From Boesenbergia rotunda (taxonomy: Eukaryota > Streptophyta > Magnoliopsida > Zingiberales > Zingiberaceae), in NCBI GenBank assembly GCA_024364735.1, contig JAGFNQ010008275.1:97676-161675 (forward strand): a stretch of 64,000 bases of DNA, in the 5' to 3' direction. Both the position numbers and the translations under genes were made by a program. The notes beneath the pieces were generated by a model. It saw nothing but the letters and a program-made list of their open reading frames with translations, was not told the DNA's origin and made no database searches. This document shows, in pieces, positions 44,912 to 55,426 of the stretch (positions are counted from its first letter, which is position 1; each line of letters starts with the position of its first letter).

Positions 44912-47793
44912 TGTCACGCCCCCAGAGACATATGCTTCCTCGAAAATCGGACAACATCTCCCTTGTACGGCGGACAATATGGGGCAAATATACATACTAT
45001 CTCACATATATAGCTTAGCCACATGCAGCTAGCATCACAACAACATAAAAAAAAAATGAACACATCCACGCAGTTTATATCGAAACAAAATAATAGTGGA
45101 TGGCTCAGCCACCTTAAACAATAAAGAACATCACAACCACGAGAACTCAATAGTCTCTGTCATAATAGTAACAAAACCAATCCGATAACTGATAAACAAA
45201 TAAAATACGGAAAACTAACACAATACCAAATTAGAACCGCTAAACCAAACCGACAATGTGGGACTGAGGGACTGGCAACTGGATCATCTCCTGGCTCCAA
45301 GCAATACGTCTACCTGCTATCTGAAATAACAAAGAAGAAAGCAGGGGTGGTGAGTCCGGGTGGACTTTGCGGGTATATGAGTAGACAAATAAGCATGACA
45401 TAATAAGGATAACAGAGTAGAGAAATCAACAGTATACAGTCCATAAGAATTATAGAATTTACCTAAACATGCATAACCAATATAATACGACATGGTATAA
45501 AGTCCGAAATACGACTAAGCAGGTATAGAACAACTCAACAACGATAATATCAAGATATACATGCATGTCAAATATGTGCAACAATCATAGCTCATCTAAG
45601 TGCATCAAACACAAGCAAATGCATAAAAGAAATACGTATGCACATGATACAATGACATGTGTCACCCCTGACGCCAGTCAAGCCGTCAACACATCCCATC
45701 TGTGTGACCGAGTGGGTAGGGCTGTGACAACTGTACCACTCCAACAACAACAATAATACCACATAAGGCGTGGTTGAGTGGACAGGATACTGGGGAGTCT
45801 ACACTCCAACCCCGGTACATCGGGGGAGCTATACAGATGCAATATCCCTCTAAAAACAACGGTGAGGGTGAGCCACCGACAACTTATCCCTCTAAAAACA
45901 ACGGTGAGGGTGTCACTGTTTGACAGGTGCTCACATTCTAATAACTACCACGATAACAAGTGGTTGAGTGAATCGAGCAACAATATGACTAACGACGGCT
46001 TAACCAAATGTAAGCCCAACAGTCGTTAGTATGCAACGTGCAAGTATGGTGCATGATATACGATGCACGAACAACCGGAGAAGCAACGATGCAATAAAAT
46101 CCAACGAGTAAAACATGCATCGACACAACCAACCGGAAATCGAAAACCAACGGTTATGCGCCTACACTAATAGGTAGGATATTTCTAATGCCAAATAAAC
46201 CTATCTGTGTTTAATGGACTTCTAAGTACTCGCGTACAAGCGGTACTTTACAAAACAGAAAATCAACAGAGGACTGTACAGAAACGAATTTGGGAACACT
46301 CGAAGATCAACGAAGAATAAGTCTCAACGGCGATGTTTTAAATAACGACAAAGAACAAGGTCAAGCAACCTATCAGACATAATATAGCCATGCTTTTAAG
46401 GTAAAGAAAACTACTCGAGTACAAAGGAGAAGTACCCGCCTTTTATTGAAGAATTTCACAAACGAAGAGACCCTTCCACGATCAACTGAACGAGTCCAAA
46501 TCAAATCTCTCGTCCAAGACCTCGTATCAAATCAGGGCCCTGTTTCACAGACATAATTTAGCCATTTTATAAAATTAATTAAAATAGCTAAATGATATAC
46601 TAAACCTCGTTAGGATACATTCTATTTACAATATTTACTTAATCAATTGTATCAATCTATTACAACTGATTAACCCACTCAAACAACTCCTGAGTAATCT
46701 TATCCCAACAACGGCTAACCAACGATGTAAGATAACCTTATGGATGGACATGGTCAACCAGCCCTGCTTTACCTTGTGTCATTCACATTGGGTAGGTGGA
46801 AATACACAAAGCCAGAACAGAACAGTATACATTCATAAGTATTACCTTGAAAACTATGATTCTAACTACTACTAGAAGATCTGATTTTTTTTAGTTCAAT
46901 TAAAGCATTTTGTACTAAGACCATCACTGTTAGGTGGGCACTCTTTTAGCACGTGATTGGAAAATAGGTGAACTCAGAAACCATTCAGAGTTTGCCCACA
47001 CATTCAACCTAAGGAGTTCAAGGCAGAGGAAGAATAAGAACCAAAACAAAATCAATTCCAACCCTTAATCCAGACCGAAACCACAACTCTCATCCTACTG
47101 CCTTACACAAATACATCATCAATTCTTTCGAAAGTAACTATTGAACAGATCTGCATCTAAATCCTCATACGATCAAAAGAAAACAGGGTCCAAGCATTCA
47201 CGAATAGCATCACCCACAAACCAATTATTGGAAGTAACTAGACTCACCTCCTTACTTGTCCTTGGCCGGACAGGACCAATGAAACTGCGGATGACTTCGT
47301 CAACAATCGGCTCGGGCAGACCAAGCGCGACACTCCGAGGATGGAATGAAACTAGGGCAAACGGTCGTGCGACGTCGCCTTTGTGAGCACAAACGAAGAG
47401 GAAGGAAAAGGGTGCGGCGACGACGGGGAGATGCGACGGCGTCGGCGGTCGGCTAGGGCTTCTTGCGAGGCATCGGGTGATGCCGAGAGGAGAGAAGAAG
47501 TCGCCACAATTCCTCGACTTCTTGACAGAAGAAGAAGATGAAGAAGAAAAAGGGTGCGGAAATGCTCGGTGTCAACGGCTTTGGCTGTCGGCGTCGGCGG
47601 GGGCTCTGCGGCGCTGGGCGAAACCGAAGGGAGCGGGTGGTTTTGAGAAGAATCGGGGAGATGAGGGGAAGTTAGGGCTTTTTAGTATTGTTTTGGTATT
47701 TTGCAATTAAGCCCAACAAATTTGGAAAATTACAACTAGGCCCCTAATTTAAAAAAAAAACTTTTCCAGCCTTTAAAAATCCGATATCTAACA
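44912..47793 (-). mobile_element. Gypsy-type solo LTR, 2882 bp
   Basis: Starts TGTCACGCCCCCAGAG, ends GATATCTAACA, with a perfect 5-bp duplication AATAT at 44907-44911 and 47794-47798. It is clearly the same family as the LTR at 30068 (shared blocks across its length). No internal region is attached. Short open frames inside it are not genes. Confidence 0.92.
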
Positions 47794-48175
47794 AATATTG
47801 AGTTCACGCTTTTGGCCAACATCATTGAGGTATGATGGGGTAAGCTAGTCATTATGATGGCTAAAAGGTGATTCATTTGTCTTTGATATCCCCGTCAATT
47901 TGACCCAAGGTTAAGAAGATAAATATAGTTATTAGTTTGAACAGTAACTAATACATAAAAGAGAAATGATCAAATGGTTAATCAACTAGACCAATTCTTC
48001 AACTGGAAAAAAAAATCTTTAATTCATCCAATCAATTAAGTAATTAAAAAAAAAATCCAAAAGCATACAGAGAGTATTAAAGTTGTTTTGATAATCCTTC
48101 TCTTAGATTTTATGATTATATGTTACAAGTATTTCCACCTTTAGATAAGGACAATTTTTTAGAGGATTTCAGAAA

Positions 48176-48557
48176 GAGTAATGATAGGGACAGTAAATTT
48201 GGGACAGTAAATTTGGGACAGTGAATGGGACAGTGAATGACGTGGCAATTATTGTGTACACGTCCGATCGTCGATCGAAGGCCGCCGTCTCGAACTAAAC
48301 TATACCCTGGGGGGCACGGTGAACCCGTCGGGGAATCGCCGTAATTGCGATCTCGCATCATTGACCGTCGATTTCGATATGTTCACCGTTGCCGGCGATT
48401 CTGACAAGTTCACCATCCTCCGAAGGTATAGTTTGATTCAGGACGATAATCAGAGGCCATCGGTGGTGTCTGATCGGTGATCGGACGTATACATATTAAT
48501 TGCACGTCATTCACTGTCCCATTCACTGTCCCAAATTTACTGTCCCAATCATTACTC
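48176..48557. mobile_element. Foldback MITE, 382 bp, 9-bp TSD (Mutator-like)
   Basis: Flanked by TTTCAGAAA on both sides (48167-48175 and 48558-48566). Terminal inverted repeats of about 65 bp begin GAGTAATGAT and continue through 'GGGACAGTAAATTTGGGACAG' to 'GTGAATGACGTG'; the left arm carries one extra copy of a 14-bp sub-unit. The interior also folds on itself ('CTATACCCTGGGG' against 'GAAGGTATAG'). A 9-bp duplication is typical of Mutator-like elements. No coding capacity. Confidence 0.92.
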
Positions 48558-48912
48558 TTTCAGAAATGATGTATTTTCCAAAGCGGGGTAGACCCAAAAG
48601 TCTGAATCATATAAAATATATTATGTTAATATCATTGTTTATTATTATTTCCACTGTGGATTAATATAAATTAGTATAATATCCGTGCGATCCATGGAAA
48701 TTCTACACTATTCAAATAACATGTTTAGTGATAATATATATATGTCATTTTTTATTATTAAATAAAAAATAAAAAGTAATTTTATTTTATAATGGAATAA
48801 TGTCAATATAAGATATAGTATTATTTTTTATAATATAAGATATTAATGGTGATCATATATTTTATAAGGGTGGTGGATGTGGATGCGATCTAAAATTTAC
48901 TTTATTTTGATA

Positions 48913-49107
48913 GGGGTGTGTTAGACTTGTGTTATAGTGCAACACACAGGCGACATATGAAAACTCTAGTAGCAAGTTACTGTGTTGGGTCATCCTTGTA
49001 TAAAAAATAGTTTAATATCAAATTGGACTAATGACCCACATATCAGATATCAAACTGATAAGAACAGATACTACACTTGATCTTTGTCAAAAGACCGAGA
49101 AAGATAT
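48913..49107 (-). ncRNA. U2 spliceosomal snRNA, diverged copy
   Basis: The 195-nt minus-strand sequence aligns with plant U2 snRNA from end to end. It starts ATATCTTTCTCGG, contains the branch-point recognition sequence GTAGTA (49069-49074) within 'AAGTGTAGTATCTGTTCTTA', then 'ATCAGTTTGATATCTGATAT', a Sm-type site ATTTTTTA, 'GTGTGTTGCACTA' and a 3' end ACACACCCC. Compared with the usual sequence, stem I reads GTC-TTTT-GAC rather than GCC-TTTT-GGC: a paired change that keeps the base pair. Stem IIb and the 3' half are more altered. An upstream USE-like box and TATA box are present with plant Pol II snRNA spacing. U2 pairs with the intron branch site in the spliceosome. It may be a working variant gene or a pseudogene in slow decay. 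Confidence 0.9.
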
Positions 49108-49132
49108 GAGTTCTTTTACCGTTCTTTGTCCT

Positions 49133-49139
49133 TTTTATA
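49133..49139 (-). promoter_or_regulatory. TATA box of the U2 snRNA
   Basis: TATAAAA on the minus strand begins 32 bp before the predicted U2 5' end, the expected place for a plant snRNA TATA box. Confidence 0.75.
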
Positions 49140-49172
49140 ATTGCTCTGTGTGTAATTCGCCTTGGTAACTTC

Positions 49173-49183
49173 AGATGTGAGAC
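49173..49183 (-). promoter_or_regulatory. USE-like element of the U2 snRNA
   Basis: GTCTCACATCT on the minus strand matches the plant snRNA upstream sequence element RTCCCACATCG at 9 of 11 positions. It is separated from the TATA box by 33 bp, the spacing that specifies RNA polymerase II rather than III at plant snRNA genes. Confidence 0.7.
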
Positions 49184-49484
49184 TATCATTTTTTTTACAT
49201 CAACCCAAGGGAAGCTAAAAACCTATATTTCATTAAAATTAAATTAAATTAAATTAATTTTTTATGTACTTTACTGTAATCATTATAACTTATTTAAAAA
49301 AATTTTATTTAGAGAATTTATATTCGGTTTAAAAAAAAGAGATAGGTCATTATAACTTGTTTTAATTTTTTTTATTTAGAAAATTTATATTCGGTTTAAA
49401 AAAAAGGACAGTTCTAAAATTTATTAATTATTAATTAAAATTTTTTATTTAAAAAATTTATATTCGGTTAGGCGGGAATCTTAA
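49184..49484. other. AT-rich intergenic DNA
   Basis: Contains two or three related stretches ('AGAATTTATATTCGGTTTAAAAAAA' type, about 49314, 49378 and 49450) forming a degenerate direct repeat. No gene is visible. Confidence 0.55.
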
Positions 49485-49840
49485 GCTCTCCCACCCTGTT
49501 TGGAAAGGAAGGAATTGGAATTCCTTTGGGAATTGGAATTCAATTTCATTGTTTGATAGTAATTTTCAAAAGGAATTGCTAAGGAATTGAATTCCAATTT
49601 ATTTCAAATCTCTCAAAACAAATCACACCTAAACACATGTGATTATTACCAAATCACCCTCTCACAAAACAAATCAACGGTGCTCCGGTTCCATCCTCGC
49701 AGGATAAAATCGTAAAAAATATAATAATTGAATTGAATTCAATTCTGTTTTTACAATTCATCCCAAACATGAGAATTGGAATTTCCGATCGAAATTGAAT
49801 TCCAATTTCTTATTTAAAGGGTTTCTAAATAGGATGTCCG
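49485..49840. mobile_element. MITE with GGAATTGGAATTCC-rich arms
   Basis: The left arm 'CCTGTTTGGAAAGGAAGGAATTGGAATTC' and the reverse complement of the right arm 'TCCTATTTAGAAACCC...AAATTGGAATTCAATTTC' are imperfect inverted repeats. Internal sequence also alternates GAATTC palindromes. Family and exact target duplication are uncertain. Confidence 0.6.
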
Positions 49841-50224
49841 TGAATATCACGTCTGTACGTAAAATTATATTATATATATATTAATAGATAGATATAATCG
49901 AATTCGCACAGTAATCACATTTATCAACAAAAATATACGTAAAAGTAAATTTATAATTTGAACCGGACAAGCAATTCCTCTGTCTAGACTCTCGCTAACG
50001 ACCATCTATATGATTATCCTAACAATAAATTATTTACTGCATTTTACTCAACAGCGTGAGAAAGTTTCAAGATTATCCATTTAATGTAACCAATTTTTAT
50101 AATTTTAAAAACATACATCATGTTTCCATTATATCTCTTTCTTTTTTGACTTTAGATTTTTATTATACCTATTTAAAAATTCATTATTCTCAACTTACAT
50201 ATAGTTAAATTCAAATCTAAAAAT

Positions 50225-50605
50225 ATATAGATACATTAAGACAGACGAGATCCTCGGTCCCAGAGGATCCATGTCTCGCCTGCTTCGTACTCATCGGTGA
50301 TGACCGATGAGTCATCCCGATCGTCGATCGGACATCATCAATGATTTTTGATCGTCGTATCGAATCAAATGATATTATGGAAGAACGATGAATCAGTCGG
50401 AATCGTTGCAATTACAATCTCGTCAGATTCGACGGCGAATCCGACGAGATTGCAATTGCGACGATCCTGACGGGTTCACCGTACTCCCAGATATAGTTTT
50501 GTTCGGGGCGGATGGTGGTGTTCGATCGACGATCGAATGATTCGTCGACCGTCATCGAAGAATGAGACAGACAAGACAAAGGACAAAGTGAGACAGAAGA
50601 TCTAT
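50225..50605. mobile_element. Foldback element related to the 48176 MITE
   Basis: A long imperfect palindrome centred near 50435: 'GATTGCAATTGCGACGATCC' on one side mirrors 'GGAATCGTTGCAATTACAATC' on the other, extending to CGATCGTCGATCG arms. The block 'CGGGTTCACCGTACTCCCAGATATAG' corresponds to the 'CTATACCCTGGGGGGCACGGTGAACCCG' core of the 48176 element. Ends are approximate. Confidence 0.6.
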
Positions 50606-51117
50606 CCTCATATTAAGTAGGCTTATAAACGTACATTTATTTTAATTTGAAATAATTGAGATTTTTTTAAATTAATCAATCAATTTTGGATAATTTTAAC
50701 TAATGAATCTACATAATCGAGAATTAAAAGTTTAATATTTTTCTAATAAGAAAAGTCCTAGGAATCATATAATAGTGATTAGTGAGTATCATTATTCTAA
50801 ATTTTATAATAAACTTGCAACAAATTTTTAAAATTTACTATTATTAATTTACATTATCTAATAGTATAAATACATCAAAGAAACTTACGAAGTACCGTAT
50901 GTTTTATTTAAACTTATTCAAATTTCTTTATAAAATATTAAAATTTATATATTTTTACAATGTTAAATTATTTATAATATTTTAAAGATAAAAGATAATA
51001 TATTAAATAAATAGTTAATTTAATTTATAAGGATAATTATACGTTTAGTTAAGTTAAAAAAAAATTAAATTCAGCTCGATAAATTTTTTAGTAAATAGTA
51101 GGAGCACAATTAAATTA
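50606..51117. other. AT-rich intergenic DNA
   Basis: About three-quarters A+T; nothing recognised. Confidence 0.6.
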
Positions 51118-51370
51118 GAATAATGATAGAGAGAGTGAAACTAAGAGAGTGAAAATCATAATGAATGATGTACCATGATGTGGCATGACGTGACATTTTA
51201 TATACACATGTCCGATTATCGCTTGGACACCATTGGCAGCCTTCGACTACCATCCCGAATCAAACTATACCCTGAGGGGCACGGTGAATCCGTCAAAGAT
51301 CGTACATGTAAAGCGCCACGTCATTTACCATGATTTTCACTTTTTCATTTTTATTTTTTCAATCATTATT
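51118..51370. mobile_element. Foldback MITE upstream of the LisH gene
   Basis: The left arm 'AATAATGATAGAGAGAGTGAAA...GTGAAAATCAT' is mirrored by the reverse complement of the right arm 'AATAATGATTGAAAAAA...GTGAAAATCATGG'. The core 'AAACTATACCCTGAGGGGCA' and 'CGGTGAATCCGTCAAAGATC' matches the 48176 and 42830 elements. It ends about 190 bp before the LisH gene TATA box. Confidence 0.7.
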
Positions 51371-51558
51371 TAATAAATTATGCTCTTTAAAGCTCCGACC
51401 TTCGAGGCGTGATTGGGCTCCTGGCCTGGAACTGTAGGCCCAGTTAACTCTCTCCCAAATTCAAACTTGCCGCCACTCGCTTATCGCTTCTTTCCCTCTA
51501 AAAGTTATAACGAACTCCTTCCCTCGCTTTTTTTTCGCTCCCAACCCGCTCTTTTCCT

Positions 51559-51565
51559 TTATATA
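51559..51565 (+). promoter_or_regulatory. TATA box of the LisH gene
   Basis: TTATATA within 'CTTTATATAGTATC', about 75 bp before the start codon. A pyrimidine-rich leader (CTCTTCCTCCTTTC) follows. Confidence 0.6.
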
Positions 51566-51636
51566 GTATCAAATTCGCGCTTGGTTGATGGATCTGCCGT
51601 CTCTTCCTCCTTTCTGTTCGCCGGCGCTCCACATCC

Positions 51637-54600
51637 ATGGCCAAGCATGGCAGCAGCAGCAAATCCAGGAAGCCGGATAATCTCGGCAAGGGGAAGGTTA
51701 CTCGCATCCAGATCGCTTTCATCGTTGAGCGCTACCTCTCCGACAACCACTTCGACGCTACACTCGCCGCCTTCCGGTCTGAGGCTTCCGAGCTCTTCTC
51801 CAAAACCAAGGCCAAAGAGGTACTCCCATCTCTCTCCTCTCCCTAAGACTGCTTCGTTTGGTTCATATTATTGTGGATTCAGTTCGGTGGATGTGGATCC
51901 AGGTGCCTAAGGGGTTGCTAGGGCTAGCCGAGATGCTTGACGAGTATATCAGCCTCAAGGAGCAACGAGTGATGCTGAACCAGGAGCGGCAGAGGGTGGA
52001 GATGGCGTTGCAGGGGATGCAGGAGGTTCTGCGGGCATACCACTCCGCAGGGACGGCTCCTATTCCACAGTCGACTCATCTTTTTCCTACCCAGCAGGTG
52101 GCGGCCCCAGTGACACCAATCCTTCCCACATTGCACCCCAGTAGTAGTGGTTCTCCTCCAGGTACATTACCTCTCGCTCCAAGTAGTAAAACAAATCCAA
52201 TGTTGGTCATTTTATATATAAAAAAACTGGTAACTATATAGAATGCACTACATTTTGTTGGTAAATCAAGTGAAACCCATTTTACAATTCTAGATCGTTG
52301 TCAATTTTCTAAAGTTTGATATATATTTTCTAGGGGGTTCAAACTTTTTTTGTTGCTAATAGTTCTCTAGAACATTACCTTGTGTTTTGGCTCTTTGCGT
52401 ATCTAAGCAGTAAAAGCGATAAAAAAAATCAAACAATTGTCTAGAAAGATCTAATATTCAAGACATCATATTTTGCGAACAACACAGTTCTTTTTGTGAG
52501 TAAACCTTGAACAAACTCTGGAAATTCTTCTTATAGGAAGAACAAATAGCTAAATTTAGGAGAGGAAAAACTTACCGAAAGGTCTGCTTTCTTGATCACA
52601 TCACACTAAGCAAGTCATGCAATCTTGATCTGACTTCCTTATCTGCTTCAAAACTTGCTAATTTCACATCATTGGTTACAAGTATTAACCGATCAATGTG
52701 GAATCGAATGATATTCATCATAGCATTTCCTGAATCATTTGCAGTGCTTAAAAGTTAAACTATTTTTATGCTAGGAAGTATTAATCCTTGTCTCTATTAT
52801 TGCTGTTAACTTCTTCAAACTCTTATGTCTCTGCATTTAATAAATTTGTTGTATTTGAGTCCATTCACATTGAAATTGGATGAAGAATATGTCCTAAACT
52901 TCAAATTGTAGGAGTGAGTTTAAGAACATTTCTAATTATTAGTCGGTTGTCCCATTTGTGAATAGGTAGGTATCTTTGAACAAATGTATATTAGTCAATC
53001 TTCTTTACTGAAATCAGGTTACGAGCTTGACAAAGTGTTCTTGCCTTTGGCTGATGCGAATAAATAGTATCTTCCAGTATCTTATCCAAACACTTGGTGC
53101 TTATTTTCTCTTCTCAGTGCTCATATATTTAACTCCATATGCAACATCTTTTTGCCCCCATGGGCATAACTGAGATGGTAAGGGGTTGGTAGATTACTAA
53201 TAAAGGTCTTGGGTTCGATATATACAATACATAATAAAACTCAATGCATAATACATATAGTCTTCACAATGCATGTTGCCAGTTTGGACTTTTCATAGCA
53301 TTAAATTATGTATGCTTTCATAAAATTGTTATATTTTTCTCATCATGTAGGTAATGCAATTAATGGAATCCCTGCTATGAAATATGCACAACCATCCACT
53401 GTGCTTATTCAGAAATCTCCAATGCCGAGTTCTTCCAATGTGAACAAGAGAAAGTCAATGAAGCTTTCGCCAAATTATCCTTTAGAGCCAAAGAAACTGC
53501 GGACTCATTCACCTAATTTTCCATCTGCAGTTGGAGGTAAAAGACCATTTCTTAGTAAATCTAAATTTCCTCTACAATTTTTTTTTTCCTTTTATATGAC
53601 TATTTATTCCTTTCTTGGAACTTCAGATGTCACATTGGCTTCCAAAGGTGCTTCTAATACAAGAAGTCAAGAACAAGTAGGGATGCGCACTCCAAATACT
53701 GAACCTACCAATTTAGCAACATTGCTATCTGTGGGAAAGAGTTCTTGTAAGCAACCAGCTGTTTGTCAGATAAATTCTTCACCTAGAACGCCTCCACAAG
53801 CATTCCAACCTCAACTTGACAAATCTGGTTCCCCTTTGGAAAATGCCTCTTTGCAAACCAGTGATTGTGCCATGTATAAGCAAACTGCTCCTTCCAATTG
53901 CTCTATAATAGCTTCTGAAACTATAATAGTCAGCCCCCTCAAGAATGCTGGGTATTATGCAGTTGAGAGGAGTTACCATATTAGTTCACCTTATAAACTC
54001 AATTCAAAAAGCAAGAGAGGGCACATAAAGGGAAAGTTGGACTTTGATAATCCAATTGTAACTTCAAGTATTGATGAACCAGTTGTAGGAAGTTCTACAT
54101 CAGGTGAAGGTGAACTGTCTGGAAATTTTGACATTGATCTTCCAGATTTCAGTATTTTCAATGGTGATTTTTCGTTCTCTGAATTCTTTTCTGAGATTGG
54201 TCTTGACTGTGAAGTTGATCCTTCCTTTCAGTCATGCTCTTCACTTGTTTCTTCATTTACAAGGTAAAATCTAGCTGCTCTCTTATGTTTTCAGAAATTT
54301 TAGCTCTTGTTTTTTCCCTTGATGTGTTTTAATTTTACATTCTGAAATCAGTTACACTGACAATGCTATTAGTGGATGCTCACCATCTGATCAACCGGAC
54401 AGCTCATTCTCACCAGTTTCTGACAAGGAAATGAACATTCAAGGTTATAAATCCTATAAAATTTGAAGCATTCTCAGTTTTTTTGGCTAAGATCAAGCTT
54501 AGAATCAATCCTCTAAAATTTAGAAAATGCCTCTTCCCTTCTCTGATTCTAATGCACATCTACTTAAACTTCATGCTTGCCTTGTTCATTTCATGATAAC

Positions 54601-54847
54601 AGGCGATGATTGTGTTGGCTCTGTAAAAGCTGTAAGAAAGTTTGTTAAAACTGTAAGCCCTGGTAAGTCGGGCTTTATTTATTTTTCTTTGTATTACAAA
54701 AGTGCTCTAAATTATATTAACGTAATGGTCTATTTCTGGATGAATTGGCAGTTAAAATCAATGTTTTGGCGAAGCAATGTTCTGGATGAATTGGCAGTTA
54801 AAAGCAATGTTTTGGCGAAGCAAACATGTACACCTGAAAAAGAGTGA
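51637..54847 (+). CDS. LisH-domain protein, seven exons
   Basis: Exons: 51637-51819, 51903-52161, 53351-53536, 53627-54263, 54352-54443, 54603-54662 and 54798-54847. All introns are GT-AG and phases join to 488 residues. The ATG at 51637 has a good context (ACATCCATGG). A LisH dimerisation motif spans about residues 21-53 ('VTRIQIAFIVERYLSDNHFD'), followed by a predicted coiled coil (about 66-105, 'EYISLKEQRVMLNQERQRVE'), a Pro/Ser-rich region, a basic stretch ('NVNKRKSMKLSPNYP') and an acidic/aromatic segment ('FDIDLPDFSIFNGDFSF'). This suggests a dimeric nuclear or regulatory protein; the exact function is unknown. Exon 1-2 are GC-rich, later exons AT-rich. The last exon has two possible acceptors made by a 46-bp duplication: using the upstream one would give a 484-residue protein. 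Confidence 0.88.
53155..53225 (+). mobile_element. Truncated SINE in LisH intron 2
   Basis: 'CCCATGGGCATAACTGAGATGG' and 'AAAGGTCTTGGGTTCGA' give tRNA-like A and B boxes (GAGATGG; GGTTCGA). The copy matches the head of the SINE at 55427 but stops soon after the B box. Confidence 0.65.
54735..54826 (+). repeat. 46-bp tandem duplication spanning the last splice acceptor
   Basis: The units start TCTGGATGAATTGGCAGTTA at 54735 and 54781. Each contains TTGGCAG, so acceptors exist at both 54751 and 54797. The copies differ by one base (AAAATC against AAAAGC) until the last few bases. Confidence 0.92.
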
Positions 54848-55408
54848 ATGGTTTACTGTTGATAACAACTAATTTGCCTGACATAGAAGGAACGAAGGTT
54901 GCTTGGATTTCTAACAAATTCTTTCTAGTTGTCTCTTTATGCTAATTTGCAGCTTCTATGTAATTTCATGAAATTTGTTTACCTTCCTCCCTTTCCTCAG
55001 AATCATTGTGGTTTAGTGGTTTGAATCTGTATTAAACTTATCTCTCAATGAATAACCATGTGGATTTGAGTTAGAATATTTTTATACTATCAAACTTTGT
55101 TCAATTCCTTGATATGTCACCTCAATTTAGTCTCAGATATTTATCCCAACAATGTAAAATGAGACAAATCTTAATAATGGTGCAAGGATAAATTTATCTC
55201 CTTTCAATGCAAATGATATCCATAAATAAAATGGATTAAATTCATAGTTATCAAAAGATCAAATTGAAAATTCACTTGAATGTGCTTTGGATTGTCAGTT
55301 CACTGAACGAATTAGTGGATAGAGATGTTAAAGAGATTAGGTTGCTTATGACTTGAATTGGCATAGCTTGATTTAGGTTGCGCCTAACATAACTAGATAA
55401 GGATTGAG
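54848..55408. other. 3' flank of the LisH gene and intergenic DNA
   Basis: Likely 3' UTR then AT-rich intergenic sequence; no gene visible. Confidence 0.55.
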
Positions 55409-55426
55409 CTCTATGGATCCCAACTC

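Noticed and set aside
53200..53225. A tRNA gene suggested by GGGTTCGA
   Set aside because: No acceptor or anticodon stems fold around it; the same head is found in the SINE at 55427, so it is a SINE B box.
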